The position numbers and the translations under genes were made by a program. From Bradyrhizobium iriomotense (GTDB lineage: Bacteria; Pseudomonadota; Alphaproteobacteria; Rhizobiales; Xanthobacteraceae), in the NCBI RefSeq assembly GCF_018130765.1, contig NZ_JAFCJZ010000014.1:124001-188000 (forward strand): a DNA stretch of 64,000 nt, given 5' to 3'. Shown one piece after another: positions 8,986 through 17,029 of this stretch. The number at the start of each line of letters is the position of its first letter. The first letter of the stretch is position 1. The notes beneath the pieces were generated by a model, which was given only the letters and a program-made list of their open reading frames with translations, did no database searches and was not told the origin of the DNA.

Positions 8986-9671
8986 GTGCCGCCGCGATCA
9001 AGGTCCTGGTCATCGACGACGAGCCGCCGATCCGCAAATTGTTGCGGATGGGACTGACGACGCAGGGCTATGAGATATTGGAAGCACCGAACGGCAAGTC
9101 GGCGCTGGAAAAGCTCGCTGAAGGGCCCGCGCTGATCATCCTCGATCTTGGCCTGCCCGACATCCAGGGCCACGAGTTGCTGCGCACCATCCGGGCCCGC
9201 AACGAGGCCGTGCCGATCGTGGTGCTGTCGAGCCGGGGCGACGAGGCCGGCAAGGTGCAGGCCCTCGATCTCGGCGCCGACGATTACCTGACAAAACCGT
9301 TCGGCATGGACGAGCTCCTGGCGCGCCTGCGCGCCGCGCTGCGGCACCAGCTCCAGGTCCAGGGCGAGCGCCCGGTGTTCCGCACCGGCGATCTCTCGGT
9401 CGATCTCGTCCGCCGCATCGTCAAGGTCGGCGAGCGCGACGTCAAACTGTCGCCGAAGGAATATGACCTCCTGCGCGTGCTGGTGCAGCACGCCGGCAAG
9501 GTGCTGACCCATCGGTTCTTGTTGAAGGAGCTGTGGGACGAGCTGACGGACGCGCAATACTTACGCGTCTATGTCCGCCAGCTCCGCCAGAAGATCGAGG
9601 CCGATCCCGAGCGTCCGCAATATGTGCTGACCGAGACGGGGATCGGATACCGGCTGAAGGCGGGGGATTAG
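8982..9671 (+). CDS. kdpE: KdpE, OmpR-family response regulator
   Basis: 229 residues: a receiver domain with acidic pair D12/D13, phospho-acceptor Asp55 in ILDLGLPD and the Lys in LTKPF, then an OmpR/PhoB winged-helix DNA-binding domain (RVYVRQLRQKIE, GIGYRL). It is the partner of KdpD and the expected activator of the kdp promoter in the 890-1416 region. It overlaps kdpD by 4 bases and is the last gene of the operon. Confidence 0.97.
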   Translation: MSAAAIKVLVIDDEPPIRKLLRMGLTTQGYEILEAPNGKSALEKLAEGPALIILDLGLPDIQGHELLRTIRARNEAVPIVVLSSRGDEAGKVQALDLGADDYLTKPFGMDELLARLRAALRHQLQVQGERPVFRTGDLSVDLVRRIVKVGERDVKLSPKEYDLLRVLVQHAGKVLTHRFLLKELWDELTDAQYLRVYVRQLRQKIEADPERPQYVLTETGIGYRLKAGD

Positions 9672-9680
9672 GCCCCGCTG

Positions 9681-9786
9681 TCATTCCGGGACGCGCCCCT
9701 TGGCGCGGGCCCGGAATCCATTTCTCCGCTCGTCACGCTTGGCATGATGGATTCCGGGCTCGATGCTTCGCATCGCCCCGGAATGA
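9681..9786. repeat. Palindromic intergenic repeat between kdpE and ku
   Basis: The ends are inverted copies (TCATTCCGGG at the left, CCCCGGAATGA at the right), with internal palindromes around GGCGCGGGCCCGGAATCCAT and ATGGATTCCGGGC. It fills the whole gap between two convergent genes, a usual place for these elements in Bradyrhizobium, and may act as a bidirectional terminator. Confidence 0.75.
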
Positions 9787-9790
9787 CGAG

Positions 9791-10672
9791 CTACCCCGCC
9801 TTCCGATGCCTCGCCGCGGCCCGGTGCGTCTTTCGCGAGCTGCGCTGCCGCCCCGTCGCCCTGCGCGCATGCGACTTCGCCGACGTTTTCCCGCCGCGCC
9901 CCTTCAGGCTCTGCTTCAACGCGTCCATCAGGCTGACGACGTTGCTCGGGCGCTCCTCTGGCTCGGGCAATTCGATCTTCTTGCCGCTGGCCTTGCGCTT
10001 CACCAGTGCCTTCAGCGCGTTCTCGTACTCGTCCTTGAATTCGCCGGGGTCGAAATGCGCGGCCTTGGTGTGCAGGATGTGGCTGGCGAGCTCGACCATG
10101 TCCTTGGTGATCTTGGGGCTCTTGATTCCGTCGAAGAACTGGTCCTCGTCGCGGAGCTCATAGGGGTAGCGCAGCGTGGTGCCGAGCAGGCCCTTGCCGA
10201 GCGGCTCGATCGCGATGATGTGCTCGCGGTTGGTGAGCACGATCTTGGCGAGCGCCACGCGATCCTGATCCTTCATGGCATCGCGGATCACCGCGAAAGC
10301 GTCGGCCGCGGCCTTGCCGTCGGGCGCGATGTAATAGGGATGGTTGAGATAGCGCTGGTCGATTTCCTCGCTCGGCACAAAACTCTCGATGTCGATGGTG
10401 TGATTGCTCTCGATCTGTACAGCCTCGAGCTCCTCTGGCTCGATCTCCACATATTTGCCCTTGCGCAGCTCGTAACCACGTCCCTTCTGGTCGCTCTCGA
10501 CGATGTCGCCGGTCTCGGCATCGACCATCTGCTGCTTGAGACGGTTGCCGGTCTCGCGGTTAATCATGTGAAAGCGGGTCTTCTCGGCCGCTGTCGTCGC
10601 GGGATAGAGCACGACGGGGCAGCTGACCAGCGACAGCTTCAGCGTTCCCTTCCAATAGGCACGGGGGGCCAT
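9791..10672 (-). CDS. ku: Ku, non-homologous end-joining DNA-binding protein
   Basis: 293 residues. Bacterial Ku binds double-strand ends as a homodimer and recruits LigD. The opening APRAYWKGTLKLSLVSCPV and the core segments (SEEIDQRYLNHPYYIAPDG, DRVALAKIVLTNREHI, YELRDEDQFF) are family-typical. The C-terminal 35 residues are strongly basic (K/R/H-rich), a tail associated with DNA binding and threading. The start is ATG 10672 with GGAG 6 bases upstream; the frame stays open further upstream but antisense to ligD. It is divergent from ligD. Confidence 0.96.
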   Translation of the reverse strand: MAPRAYWKGTLKLSLVSCPVVLYPATTAAEKTRFHMINRETGNRLKQQMVDAETGDIVESDQKGRGYELRKGKYVEIEPEELEAVQIESNHTIDIESFVPSEEIDQRYLNHPYYIAPDGKAAADAFAVIRDAMKDQDRVALAKIVLTNREHIIAIEPLGKGLLGTTLRYPYELRDEDQFFDGIKSPKITKDMVELASHILHTKAAHFDPGEFKDEYENALKALVKRKASGKKIELPEPEERPSNVVSLMDALKQSLKGRGGKTSAKSHARRATGRQRSSRKTHRAAARHRKAG

Positions 10673-10701
10673 TCCATTCTCCAGCGTTTTCAAGGTGTTT
10701 T

Positions 10702-10734
10702 GGAACCCCAACCTCGCGATCGGGTTTTGGTTCC
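10702..10734. promoter_or_regulatory. Overlapping divergent EcfG-like promoters for ku and ligD
   Basis: Plus strand: GGAAC 10702-10706, 16 bases, GGTT 10723-10726. Minus strand: GGAAC 10734-10730, 16 bases, GGTT 10713-10710. Both match the general-stress sigma consensus (GGAAC-N16/17-cGTT) except for G in place of the c. The two sites interlock so the whole 33-bp block is an imperfect palindrome. Predicted leaders are about 30 bases for ku and 20-55 for ligD. Confidence 0.6.
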
Positions 10735-10789
10735 GGGTGGGACTTTTGCCGTGATAGGCTCGAACGCCGAAAGAGAAGCGGGACCGGTC

Positions 10790-13459
10790 GTGCTGCGAAA
10801 ACTCTCCACCTACCGACAGAAGCGTGACTTCGAGAAGACGCCCGAGCCATCCGGCAAGACCGCGGTGGCGCCGTCGCAACAGCGGCGCTTCGTGATCCAG
10901 AAGCACGATGCGACCCGGTTGCATTACGATCTCAGGCTCGAATTCGACGGCGTCTTCAAGTCCTGGGCCATCACGAAAGGGCCCTCGCTCGATCCCCACG
11001 ACAAGCGCCTGGCGGTCGAGGTCGAAGACCATCCGCTCGACTATGGCGATTTCGAAGGCACGATTCCGGAAGGCGAGTATGGCGGCGGCACGGTGATGCT
11101 GTGGGACCGCGGCACGTGGGAGGCGGAAGATCCGGAAGCCGGCTTCAGGAAGGGCGACCTCAAGTTCGCCCTCCATGGCGACAAGCTGCATGGCAGCTGG
11201 GTGCTGGTGCGCATGCGCAACCGCGGCGGCGAAAAACGCACCAACTGGCTGCTCATCAAGCATCGCGACGACTATGCCCGCGAAGGCAAGGCCAATGACA
11301 TCCTCGACGAGGACACCTCGGTCGCCTCCGGCCGCGCGATGGAGCAGATCGCCGAAGGCAAGGGCCGCGCGCCAAAGCCGTTCATGCTGGCGAAGGGCGC
11401 CAACGCCAACGCCAAGGCGGATGCGGTGTGGCAGTCCAATCGGACCGAGGAGACGAAGGGGAGGACCGTCAAGCCGGCGCCGCGCGCGGCGCTGAAGACC
11501 CGCAAGGCCGGACAGAAGACGACGACGGCCACGAATGCCAGGAAGATCTCGGCGATGCCGGACTTCGTCGCGCCGCAGCTCTGCACGCCGGTTGAGCGGC
11601 CGCCGGCCGGCGCGGGCTGGTGCCACGAGATCAAGTTCGACGGCTACCGCGTGCAGCTCCGGGTCGAGGACGGCGAGGCGACGTTGAAGACGCGCAAGGG
11701 GCTGGACTGGACCGACAAGTTCGCGGCGATCGCCAAGGAGGCGGGTGCACTGCCGGACGCCATGATCGACGGCGAGATCGTCGCGCTCGATCACAACGGC
11801 GCGCCGAATTTCTCCTCGCTGCAGGCCGCACTGTCGGACGGCAAGACCGGGGATCTCATCTTCTTTGCCTTCGATCTCCTGTTCGTCGAAGGCCTCGATT
11901 ACCGCCGGCTGCCGCTCGGCGAGCGCAAGGCGCGGCTCAAGGAATTGCTGGAAGCGCGCAAGCGCAAGTCGGCCCAGATCCGCTATGTCGAACATTTCGA
12001 GAGCGGCGGCGACGCGGTGTTACAGTCGGCCTGCAAGCTCGAGCTGGAAGGGGTGGTGTCGAAGAAGATGGACGCACCCTATCGCTCCGGCCGCACCGAG
12101 AGTTGGACCAAGGCCAAATGCCGCGCCGGCCATGAGGTCGTGATCGGGGGCTACAAGACCACCAACGGCAAATTCCGCTCGCTGATGGCCGGCGTGCATC
12201 GCGGTGATCATCTCGCCTTTGTCGGCATGGTCGGCACCGGCTTCGGCGCCGACAAGGTCAAGCGCATCATGCCGTCGCTGAAGGAGGTGTCGTCGAACGA
12301 AAGCCCCTTCGGCGGCAAGAATGCTCCGAAGAAGACGCGCGACGTGCACTGGCTGAAGCCGGAGCTGGTCGCCGAGATTGAATTTGCCGGCTTCACCGCC
12401 GACGGCAATATCCGCCAGGCCGCGTTCAAGGGCTTGCGGCAGGACAAGCCGGCCGAGGAGGTCGAGGCCGAGACACCTGTCGATACCGAACTCGCAAAGC
12501 CCGCGGCCCGGAAGCGCGCCGTGCCGAAGACGGGCAGGAAGGACGCCGGCACCGCAGAGGTGATGGGCGTCGTCATCTCCAAGCCGGACAAGGAGCTGTG
12601 GCCGGATGGTGGCGACGGCGAAGGTGTCACGAAACTCGATCTCGCGCGCTATTTTGAGGCGGTCGGCTCCTGGATGATCGAGCATATCAAGGGAAGGCCC
12701 TGTTCGATCCTGCGCGCGCCCGATGGCATCGGCGGCGAAAAGTTCTTCCAGCGGCATGCGATGCAGGGCACGTCGAACCTGCTCGAACTCGCAAGGGTCT
12801 CCGGCGATCGCAAGCCGTATTTGCAGATCGATCGCGTCGAGGGGCTTGCGGCGGTGGCGCAGATCGGTGGTGTCGAACTGCATCCCTGGAATTGCGCGCC
12901 GGATGCCTATGACACGCCGGGGCGGCTGGTGTTCGATCTCGATCCCGCGCCGGACGTCGATTTTACCGACGTCGTCGAGGCGGCCAAGGAGATGCGGCAG
13001 CGGCTCGCCGCTGTCGGCATGGAGAGCTTTTGCAAGACCACCGGCGGCAAGGGCCTGCACGTCGTGGTGCCGCTGCTCCACGGTGCGCGCGACAAGGTGA
13101 GCTGGAAGGAGGCCAAGGCGTTTGCGCAAGGAATCTGCCAGTGGATGGCCGATGACGACCCCGAACGCTATCTGCTCAACATGTCGAAGAAGCTGCGCAA
13201 CGGAAAGATCTTCCTGGACTATCTGCGCAACGATCGGCTCTCGACGGCGGTCGCCCCGCTGTCGCCCCGCGCGCGCGACGGCGCAACCGTATCGATGCCC
13301 GTGACCTGGGCGCAGGTGAAGGGCGATCTCGACCCGAAGAAATACACGGTGAGGACGGTGCCGGGCTTGCTGACGCGTTCGAAGGCGTGGGAGGGATATG
13401 ACGATGCGGCGGCGTCGATCAAGGCGGCTATGAAGAAGCTGGCGGGGAAAAAGAAGTAG
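10790..13459 (+). CDS. ligD: LigD, multifunctional NHEJ DNA ligase (PE-Lig-Pol)
   Basis: 889 residues in the order phosphoesterase (about 30-180; HDATRLHYDLRLE, EGTIPEGEYGGGTV), ATP-dependent ligase (about 255-560; HEIKFDGYRVQLR with adenylated Lys about 282) and primase-polymerase (about 600-880; FDLDPAPDVDF near 715, TTGGKGLHVVVPL). It processes, fills and seals broken ends held by Ku. The domain order is that of Pseudomonas LigD, not of Mycobacterium. The start is GTG 10790 (product begins MLRKLSTYRQKRDF); an in-frame GTG at 10751 is possible. The TAG stop lies in the edge of a repeat. Confidence 0.95.
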   Translation: MLRKLSTYRQKRDFEKTPEPSGKTAVAPSQQRRFVIQKHDATRLHYDLRLEFDGVFKSWAITKGPSLDPHDKRLAVEVEDHPLDYGDFEGTIPEGEYGGGTVMLWDRGTWEAEDPEAGFRKGDLKFALHGDKLHGSWVLVRMRNRGGEKRTNWLLIKHRDDYAREGKANDILDEDTSVASGRAMEQIAEGKGRAPKPFMLAKGANANAKADAVWQSNRTEETKGRTVKPAPRAALKTRKAGQKTTTATNARKISAMPDFVAPQLCTPVERPPAGAGWCHEIKFDGYRVQLRVEDGEATLKTRKGLDWTDKFAAIAKEAGALPDAMIDGEIVALDHNGAPNFSSLQAALSDGKTGDLIFFAFDLLFVEGLDYRRLPLGERKARLKELLEARKRKSAQIRYVEHFESGGDAVLQSACKLELEGVVSKKMDAPYRSGRTESWTKAKCRAGHEVVIGGYKTTNGKFRSLMAGVHRGDHLAFVGMVGTGFGADKVKRIMPSLKEVSSNESPFGGKNAPKKTRDVHWLKPELVAEIEFAGFTADGNIRQAAFKGLRQDKPAEEVEAETPVDTELAKPAARKRAVPKTGRKDAGTAEVMGVVISKPDKELWPDGGDGEGVTKLDLARYFEAVGSWMIEHIKGRPCSILRAPDGIGGEKFFQRHAMQGTSNLLELARVSGDRKPYLQIDRVEGLAAVAQIGGVELHPWNCAPDAYDTPGRLVFDLDPAPDVDFTDVVEAAKEMRQRLAAVGMESFCKTTGGKGLHVVVPLLHGARDKVSWKEAKAFAQGICQWMADDDPERYLLNMSKKLRNGKIFLDYLRNDRLSTAVAPLSPRARDGATVSMPVTWAQVKGDLDPKKYTVRTVPGLLTRSKAWEGYDDAAASIKAAMKKLAGKKK

Positions 13460-13566
13460 GGTGGGTTAGCGAAGCGTAACCCACCTCTTCTGTTGCCGTG
13501 GAGGCAGAAGTGGTGGGTTACGCCAGCGGACTGCGCTTCGCGCAGCCGCGTGCTAACCCACCCTAC
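13456..13566. repeat. Repeat element with perfect 15-bp terminal inverted repeats
   Basis: It begins GTAGGGTGGGTTAGC and ends with the exact reverse complement GCTAACCCACCCTAC at 13552-13566. Inside are shorter copies (CGTAACCCACC, GGTGGGTTACG). It lies between convergent ligD and the DUF3309 gene, and its left edge supplies the ligD TAG stop codon. It resembles a non-autonomous palindromic element. Confidence 0.8.
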
Positions 13567-13575
13567 AACTGATCG

Positions 13576-13740
13576 CTAGATCCGTCCCATCAGCAGCAGG
13601 ATCAGCAGGATGACGATGACGAGCCCGAGGCCGCCGCCGCCGTAATAGCCGGTGCCGTAGAACGGGCCGCCGCCGATGCCGCTGAAGCCGCCGAGCAGGG
13701 CGATGACCAGAATGATCAGAATGATCGTGCCGATTGACAT
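13576..13740 (-). CDS. DUF3309 family glycine-rich membrane mini-protein
   Basis: 54 residues: an N-terminal hydrophobic helix (GTIILIILVIALLGG), a Gly/Tyr-rich middle (GIGGGPFYGTGYYGGGG) and a second hydrophobic stretch ending LLMGRI. This layout is that of the DUF3309 small proteins of alphaproteobacteria, whose function is unknown. The ATG has GGAGGAG 7 bases upstream. An EcfG-like promoter lies about 60 bases before the start, which would make it a stress-induced envelope peptide. Confidence 0.9.
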   Translation of the reverse strand: MSIGTIILIILVIALLGGFSGIGGGPFYGTGYYGGGGLGLVIVILLILLLMGRI

Positions 13741-13755
13741 GCGAGTCTCCTCCAG

Positions 13756-13771
13756 CCCTTTTTTGAAAGGG
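13756..13771 (-). promoter_or_regulatory. Hairpin in the DUF3309 leader next to the ribosome site
   Basis: A 6-bp stem (CCCTTT/AAAGGG) with a 4-base loop lies a few bases upstream of the GGAGGAG ribosome binding site. It could influence translation initiation; no further support is visible. Confidence 0.3.
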
Positions 13772-13800
13772 TCGTTTGCACCTGTCCCGTGTGCGAGGGC

Positions 13801-13825
13801 AACTTGCCGTAGGTTTTATAGTTCC
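13801..13825 (-). promoter_or_regulatory. EcfG-like promoter of the DUF3309 gene
   Basis: On the minus strand GGAAC (13825-13821), a 16-base spacer and AGTT (13804-13801) match the EcfG consensus at all but one -10 position. It is followed by a leader of about 55-60 bases before the ATG at 13740. Confidence 0.5.
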
Positions 13826-13920
13826 GTTGTTGAAACACGGCTGACGGATCATCTTGCATGGAACCTTTATGGTCGCAGCCGGCATCACTAAGTGAGGATC
13901 AAGCAGCACGGGGCAGAGCC

Positions 13921-14238
13921 ATGTCAGCACCGCTTGTCGTTTCCATTCCGCATCGTCTCGGCCGCGAGGAGGCGGTGCGCCGACTTAAGTCCGGGCTTGG
14001 CCGCGCGGCCGCCAGCATTCCCGTGCTGCAGGTCGAGGAGGAGCGCTGGAGCGGCGACAGCATGAATTTCCGCATCCGCGCACTCGGGCAGATCGCGACC
14101 GGTCAGGTCGACGTCGCCGACGATCACGTCAAGGTTCAGGTGGTCTTGCCGTGGCTGTTGCAGCGCTTTGCCGAGATGGCGCAGGCGACCATCAAGAAGC
14201 GCGGACAGTTGCTGCTGACCAAGGACGACGGAAAGTGA
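13921..14238 (+). CDS. Polyhydroxyalkanoic acid system family protein
   Basis: 105 residues, no signal or membrane segment. The sequence (VSIPHRLGREEAVRRLKSGL near the start, WSGDSMNFRIRALGQIATGQVDVADDHVKVQVVLPWLL in the middle) resembles the small family found with polyhydroxyalkanoate granule genes. Its biochemical role is not established. The ATG at 13921 is preceded by GGGGCAGAG. It is transcribed alone and converges on treY with a 3-base gap. Confidence 0.8.
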   Translation: MSAPLVVSIPHRLGREEAVRRLKSGLGRAAASIPVLQVEEERWSGDSMNFRIRALGQIATGQVDVADDHVKVQVVLPWLLQRFAEMAQATIKKRGQLLLTKDDGK

Positions 14239-14241
14239 GTT

Positions 14242-17028
14242 TCAGGCGCGGGCGCGCTGCAGCGCAGGCCTGATGGGGCTCGCTGCGCGGGCCGCAATGA
14301 CAGCCGCCGGAAGATCGTGGAAAGCCTGTGCGATCGGCAGGGCCTTGCCCGCAAGCCCCGCCGCTGCATAGCCCGTGATATCGACGGTCGCATCGAAGCC
14401 TTCGATTGCGGGCCATTGCCGGCCCGCTTGCGTGAACGGCGCAAACTGGCGTCCGACGATGACGATCGCCGCAGTGCGACCGCGGCGACGGGCGAACGCG
14501 ATGACGTGCTCGGCATGCGTGCCGCGCACCTCCAGCTTCTGGTAGTCGCCTTGCGCGAAAACATCGGCGAGCTCGTTGCGCCGCCGGAGCAGCTGCCGCG
14601 TCCAGGCAAGCTTGAGCCGGCCGTCCGGCCAGGCCCTGGTCAGGGCGGTCCAGTCCGGTGTTTTCAATAACGTCAGCGCCGTATCGCGCGCGGCAAAATC
14701 CACGGGGCGGCGGTTGTCGGGATCGACCAGCGACAAGTCCCAGAATTCGGTGCCCTGGTAGAAGTCGGGCACGCCCGGCAGCGTCGCCTTGAGCGTGAGC
14801 TGGCTCAGCGAGTTCAACGCACCGAGCAGGGCGAGACGGCGGGCCAGGGATTGCAGCGCCTCCAGGAATTCGCCTGACAGCGCGGGATCGAGGATCTTCC
14901 CGATGAAGCTCCTGACGCCACTCTCATAGGCCTCGTGCGGGTTGAGCCAGCTCGTCTCCTCCTTGCCTTCGCGCGCGGCCTTGAGCGCATAGGCCTGGAT
15001 GCGCTCGACGAAATTGGCATCGAGCGACCCCTGCAGCGGCCAGGCGCCGAGCAGGGTCTGGTACAGCATGTATTCGAATGTCGCCGACGGCGCGCGCAGA
15101 TGGCCGTGGAGCGCGAGATGCGGCGCATTCAGGACCTTCCAGCGCGACACCGCGCTGGTCCATTCGCCGGGAATTTCGCTGAGTGCCGCAATCCGGGCGC
15201 GGGCGTCCTCGCCGCGCTTGGTGTCGTGGGTGGCGGTCGCCGTCATCCCTTGCGGCCACTCCCTGGCGCGCGCCCGCATCGCCTCGTGGAAGGCGGAAAC
15301 GGTGAGGCCGGTGCTGGCGGGATCGCCGCCGACCTCGTTCAGCGCCAGCAGCCGGTGGAACTGGTAGAACGCGGTGTCCTCCAGCGACTTTGCCATCATC
15401 GGCCCGGTGAACTGCTGCACCTTCAGCGCGAAGCGGCGCACGCGCGGCGTGCTGTGCGGAGGCCGGCCGGGCTTGAGCAGATCCATGGTCAGGGCATCGC
15501 GCAGGAAGTCGAAGATGCCTTCGTCCGCGGCGAACCATTCGGCGCGGGCGCGCGCGATGGTGTCCTCGATCAGCTTGCGGTCATGCGCGGTCGCCCCGGC
15601 CGTGGTCAGATAGGTGCGATAGACCGGGAAATGCAGCACGTAGAGCTCGAGCGCCTGCCGCAGGCTGTCGGCCGAGAAGTCGCGCGTCGAGTAATGCCCA
15701 TTGGCGATGCGCGCGAGCAGGCGCGTCAGCACGGTGAATTCGCTGGTCAGCAGCGTCTCCAGCACGCGCCGCTTGGCCTCCTTGACGTAAGGCGCAAGCC
15801 GTGGCGGCCGGTTGCTGATCTGGCGCCAGGTCTCGTCCAGCGCCTCGAGCCCCTTAGGCTCGACCAGCACCTGCGTGATGACGTTCATCCACTCGTAGCC
15901 GGTGGTGCCTTGGACGCCGGCGAAATGCGGCAGGCGCTCGTGCTCGCACAGGATCTTCTCGATCACCGTATAGAACGGCTTTGTCTTGCCCTGCGCATCG
16001 CGCACCAGCCGCCGCAGCCGCTGGCAATATTGCGCAGGATCGCGCAGCCCGTCGATGTGATCGAGGCGGATGCCCTGCAATCTGCCGTCGGCGACAAGCT
16101 GCTTCACCAGCCGGTGCGTGGCGGCGAACGTGCCTGGGTCCTCGACGCGCAGGCCCGCCAGCCCGTTGACGTCGAAGAAGCGGCGATAATTGATGTCGCT
16201 GGAGGCAAGCCGCCAGTGTCCGAGCTTGTAGTTCTGGCGCTCCAGCAGGTGATGCAGCGCCAGCGTCTGCGCGTGACGATCCCTGGCGGCACGATAGGCG
16301 GCAAGACCGCGGCTGATGATGTCGGCGGCGCCCGCGATCTCCTTGAGCTCGGTCTTGAAGGCCGGCGCTTCCTTGCGATTGGGGCGGCGCAATCCCATGT
16401 AGCGCGCCGCAAGCGCAAGCAGACGCCTGCCGGCCTCTGTCTCGGCGGTGTCCGCCTCCTTCACGATCACGCGCAGGATTTCACCATAGCGCTCGGGCGC
16501 GATCGGCAAGCGATGCTCGAAATACCAGGCGGAAAAGCTTCCCTCATCGACATCGTAGCGCAGCTCGATCTCGCCGCGCTCGAGTGCCTCGCCATAGGAC
16601 GAGCCGAGGATCGGCAGCAGCACGCCGCCGCGGGCGCGGTGGGGCAAGAGGTCCCAGTCGATATCGAAGGCGACGGCGTGCGGCGAGGCCTGGCCCCATT
16701 CCAGCACGTCGAGCCACCAGGGATTGTCGGCAAAATGCACGCCGACATGGTTGGGCACGAAGTCGATGATGAGACCGAGGTCGTGCTTGACTAGCGCTTC
16801 GCTCAGCCGCGCAAAACCGGCTTCGCCGCCGAGCTCGGGACTGAGCTGGCTGTGATCGACGGTGTCGTAGCCATGCGTCGAGCCCTTGCGCGCCTTCATC
16901 ACCGGCGAAGCGTAAAGATGCGTGATTCCCAGCGCCTTGAGATAGGGCACCACCGCAGTGGCCTTGTCGAAGCCGAAATCCGCAGTGAGCTGGAGCCGGT
17001 AAGTCGCGACAGGAATGGCGGGAGGCAT
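14242..17028 (-). CDS. treY: TreY, maltooligosyltrehalose synthase
   Basis: 928 residues, GH13 family. It isomerises the reducing end of maltodextrins to an alpha,alpha-1,1 linkage, the first step of the TreYZ trehalose route. It opens with PVATYRLQLTADFGFDKA, as TreY proteins do. GH13 motifs are DFVPNHVGVHF, GIRLDHIDGLRDP (nucleophile Asp), FYTVIEKILCEHERLP (acid/base Glu) and TATHDTKRGEDARAR. The start, ATG 17028, is separated from the treZ stop by one base. It is the last gene of the six-gene glucan/trehalose operon. Confidence 0.97.
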   Translation of the reverse strand: MPPAIPVATYRLQLTADFGFDKATAVVPYLKALGITHLYASPVMKARKGSTHGYDTVDHSQLSPELGGEAGFARLSEALVKHDLGLIIDFVPNHVGVHFADNPWWLDVLEWGQASPHAVAFDIDWDLLPHRARGGVLLPILGSSYGEALERGEIELRYDVDEGSFSAWYFEHRLPIAPERYGEILRVIVKEADTAETEAGRRLLALAARYMGLRRPNRKEAPAFKTELKEIAGAADIISRGLAAYRAARDRHAQTLALHHLLERQNYKLGHWRLASSDINYRRFFDVNGLAGLRVEDPGTFAATHRLVKQLVADGRLQGIRLDHIDGLRDPAQYCQRLRRLVRDAQGKTKPFYTVIEKILCEHERLPHFAGVQGTTGYEWMNVITQVLVEPKGLEALDETWRQISNRPPRLAPYVKEAKRRVLETLLTSEFTVLTRLLARIANGHYSTRDFSADSLRQALELYVLHFPVYRTYLTTAGATAHDRKLIEDTIARARAEWFAADEGIFDFLRDALTMDLLKPGRPPHSTPRVRRFALKVQQFTGPMMAKSLEDTAFYQFHRLLALNEVGGDPASTGLTVSAFHEAMRARAREWPQGMTATATHDTKRGEDARARIAALSEIPGEWTSAVSRWKVLNAPHLALHGHLRAPSATFEYMLYQTLLGAWPLQGSLDANFVERIQAYALKAAREGKEETSWLNPHEAYESGVRSFIGKILDPALSGEFLEALQSLARRLALLGALNSLSQLTLKATLPGVPDFYQGTEFWDLSLVDPDNRRPVDFAARDTALTLLKTPDWTALTRAWPDGRLKLAWTRQLLRRRNELADVFAQGDYQKLEVRGTHAEHVIAFARRRGRTAAIVIVGRQFAPFTQAGRQWPAIEGFDATVDITGYAAAGLAGKALPIAQAFHDLPAAVIAARAASPIRPALQRARA

Positions 17029-17029
17029 G

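Noticed and set aside
9533..10789. Very long plus-strand open frame upstream of the ligD start, which would give a 1308-residue LigD
   Set aside because: This part is antisense to the well-supported ku gene and has no LigD homology; it is open only because of high GC.
10673..11995. Long minus-strand extension of the ku frame
   Set aside because: It is antisense to ligD; the Ku family sequence and ribosome site begin at 10672.
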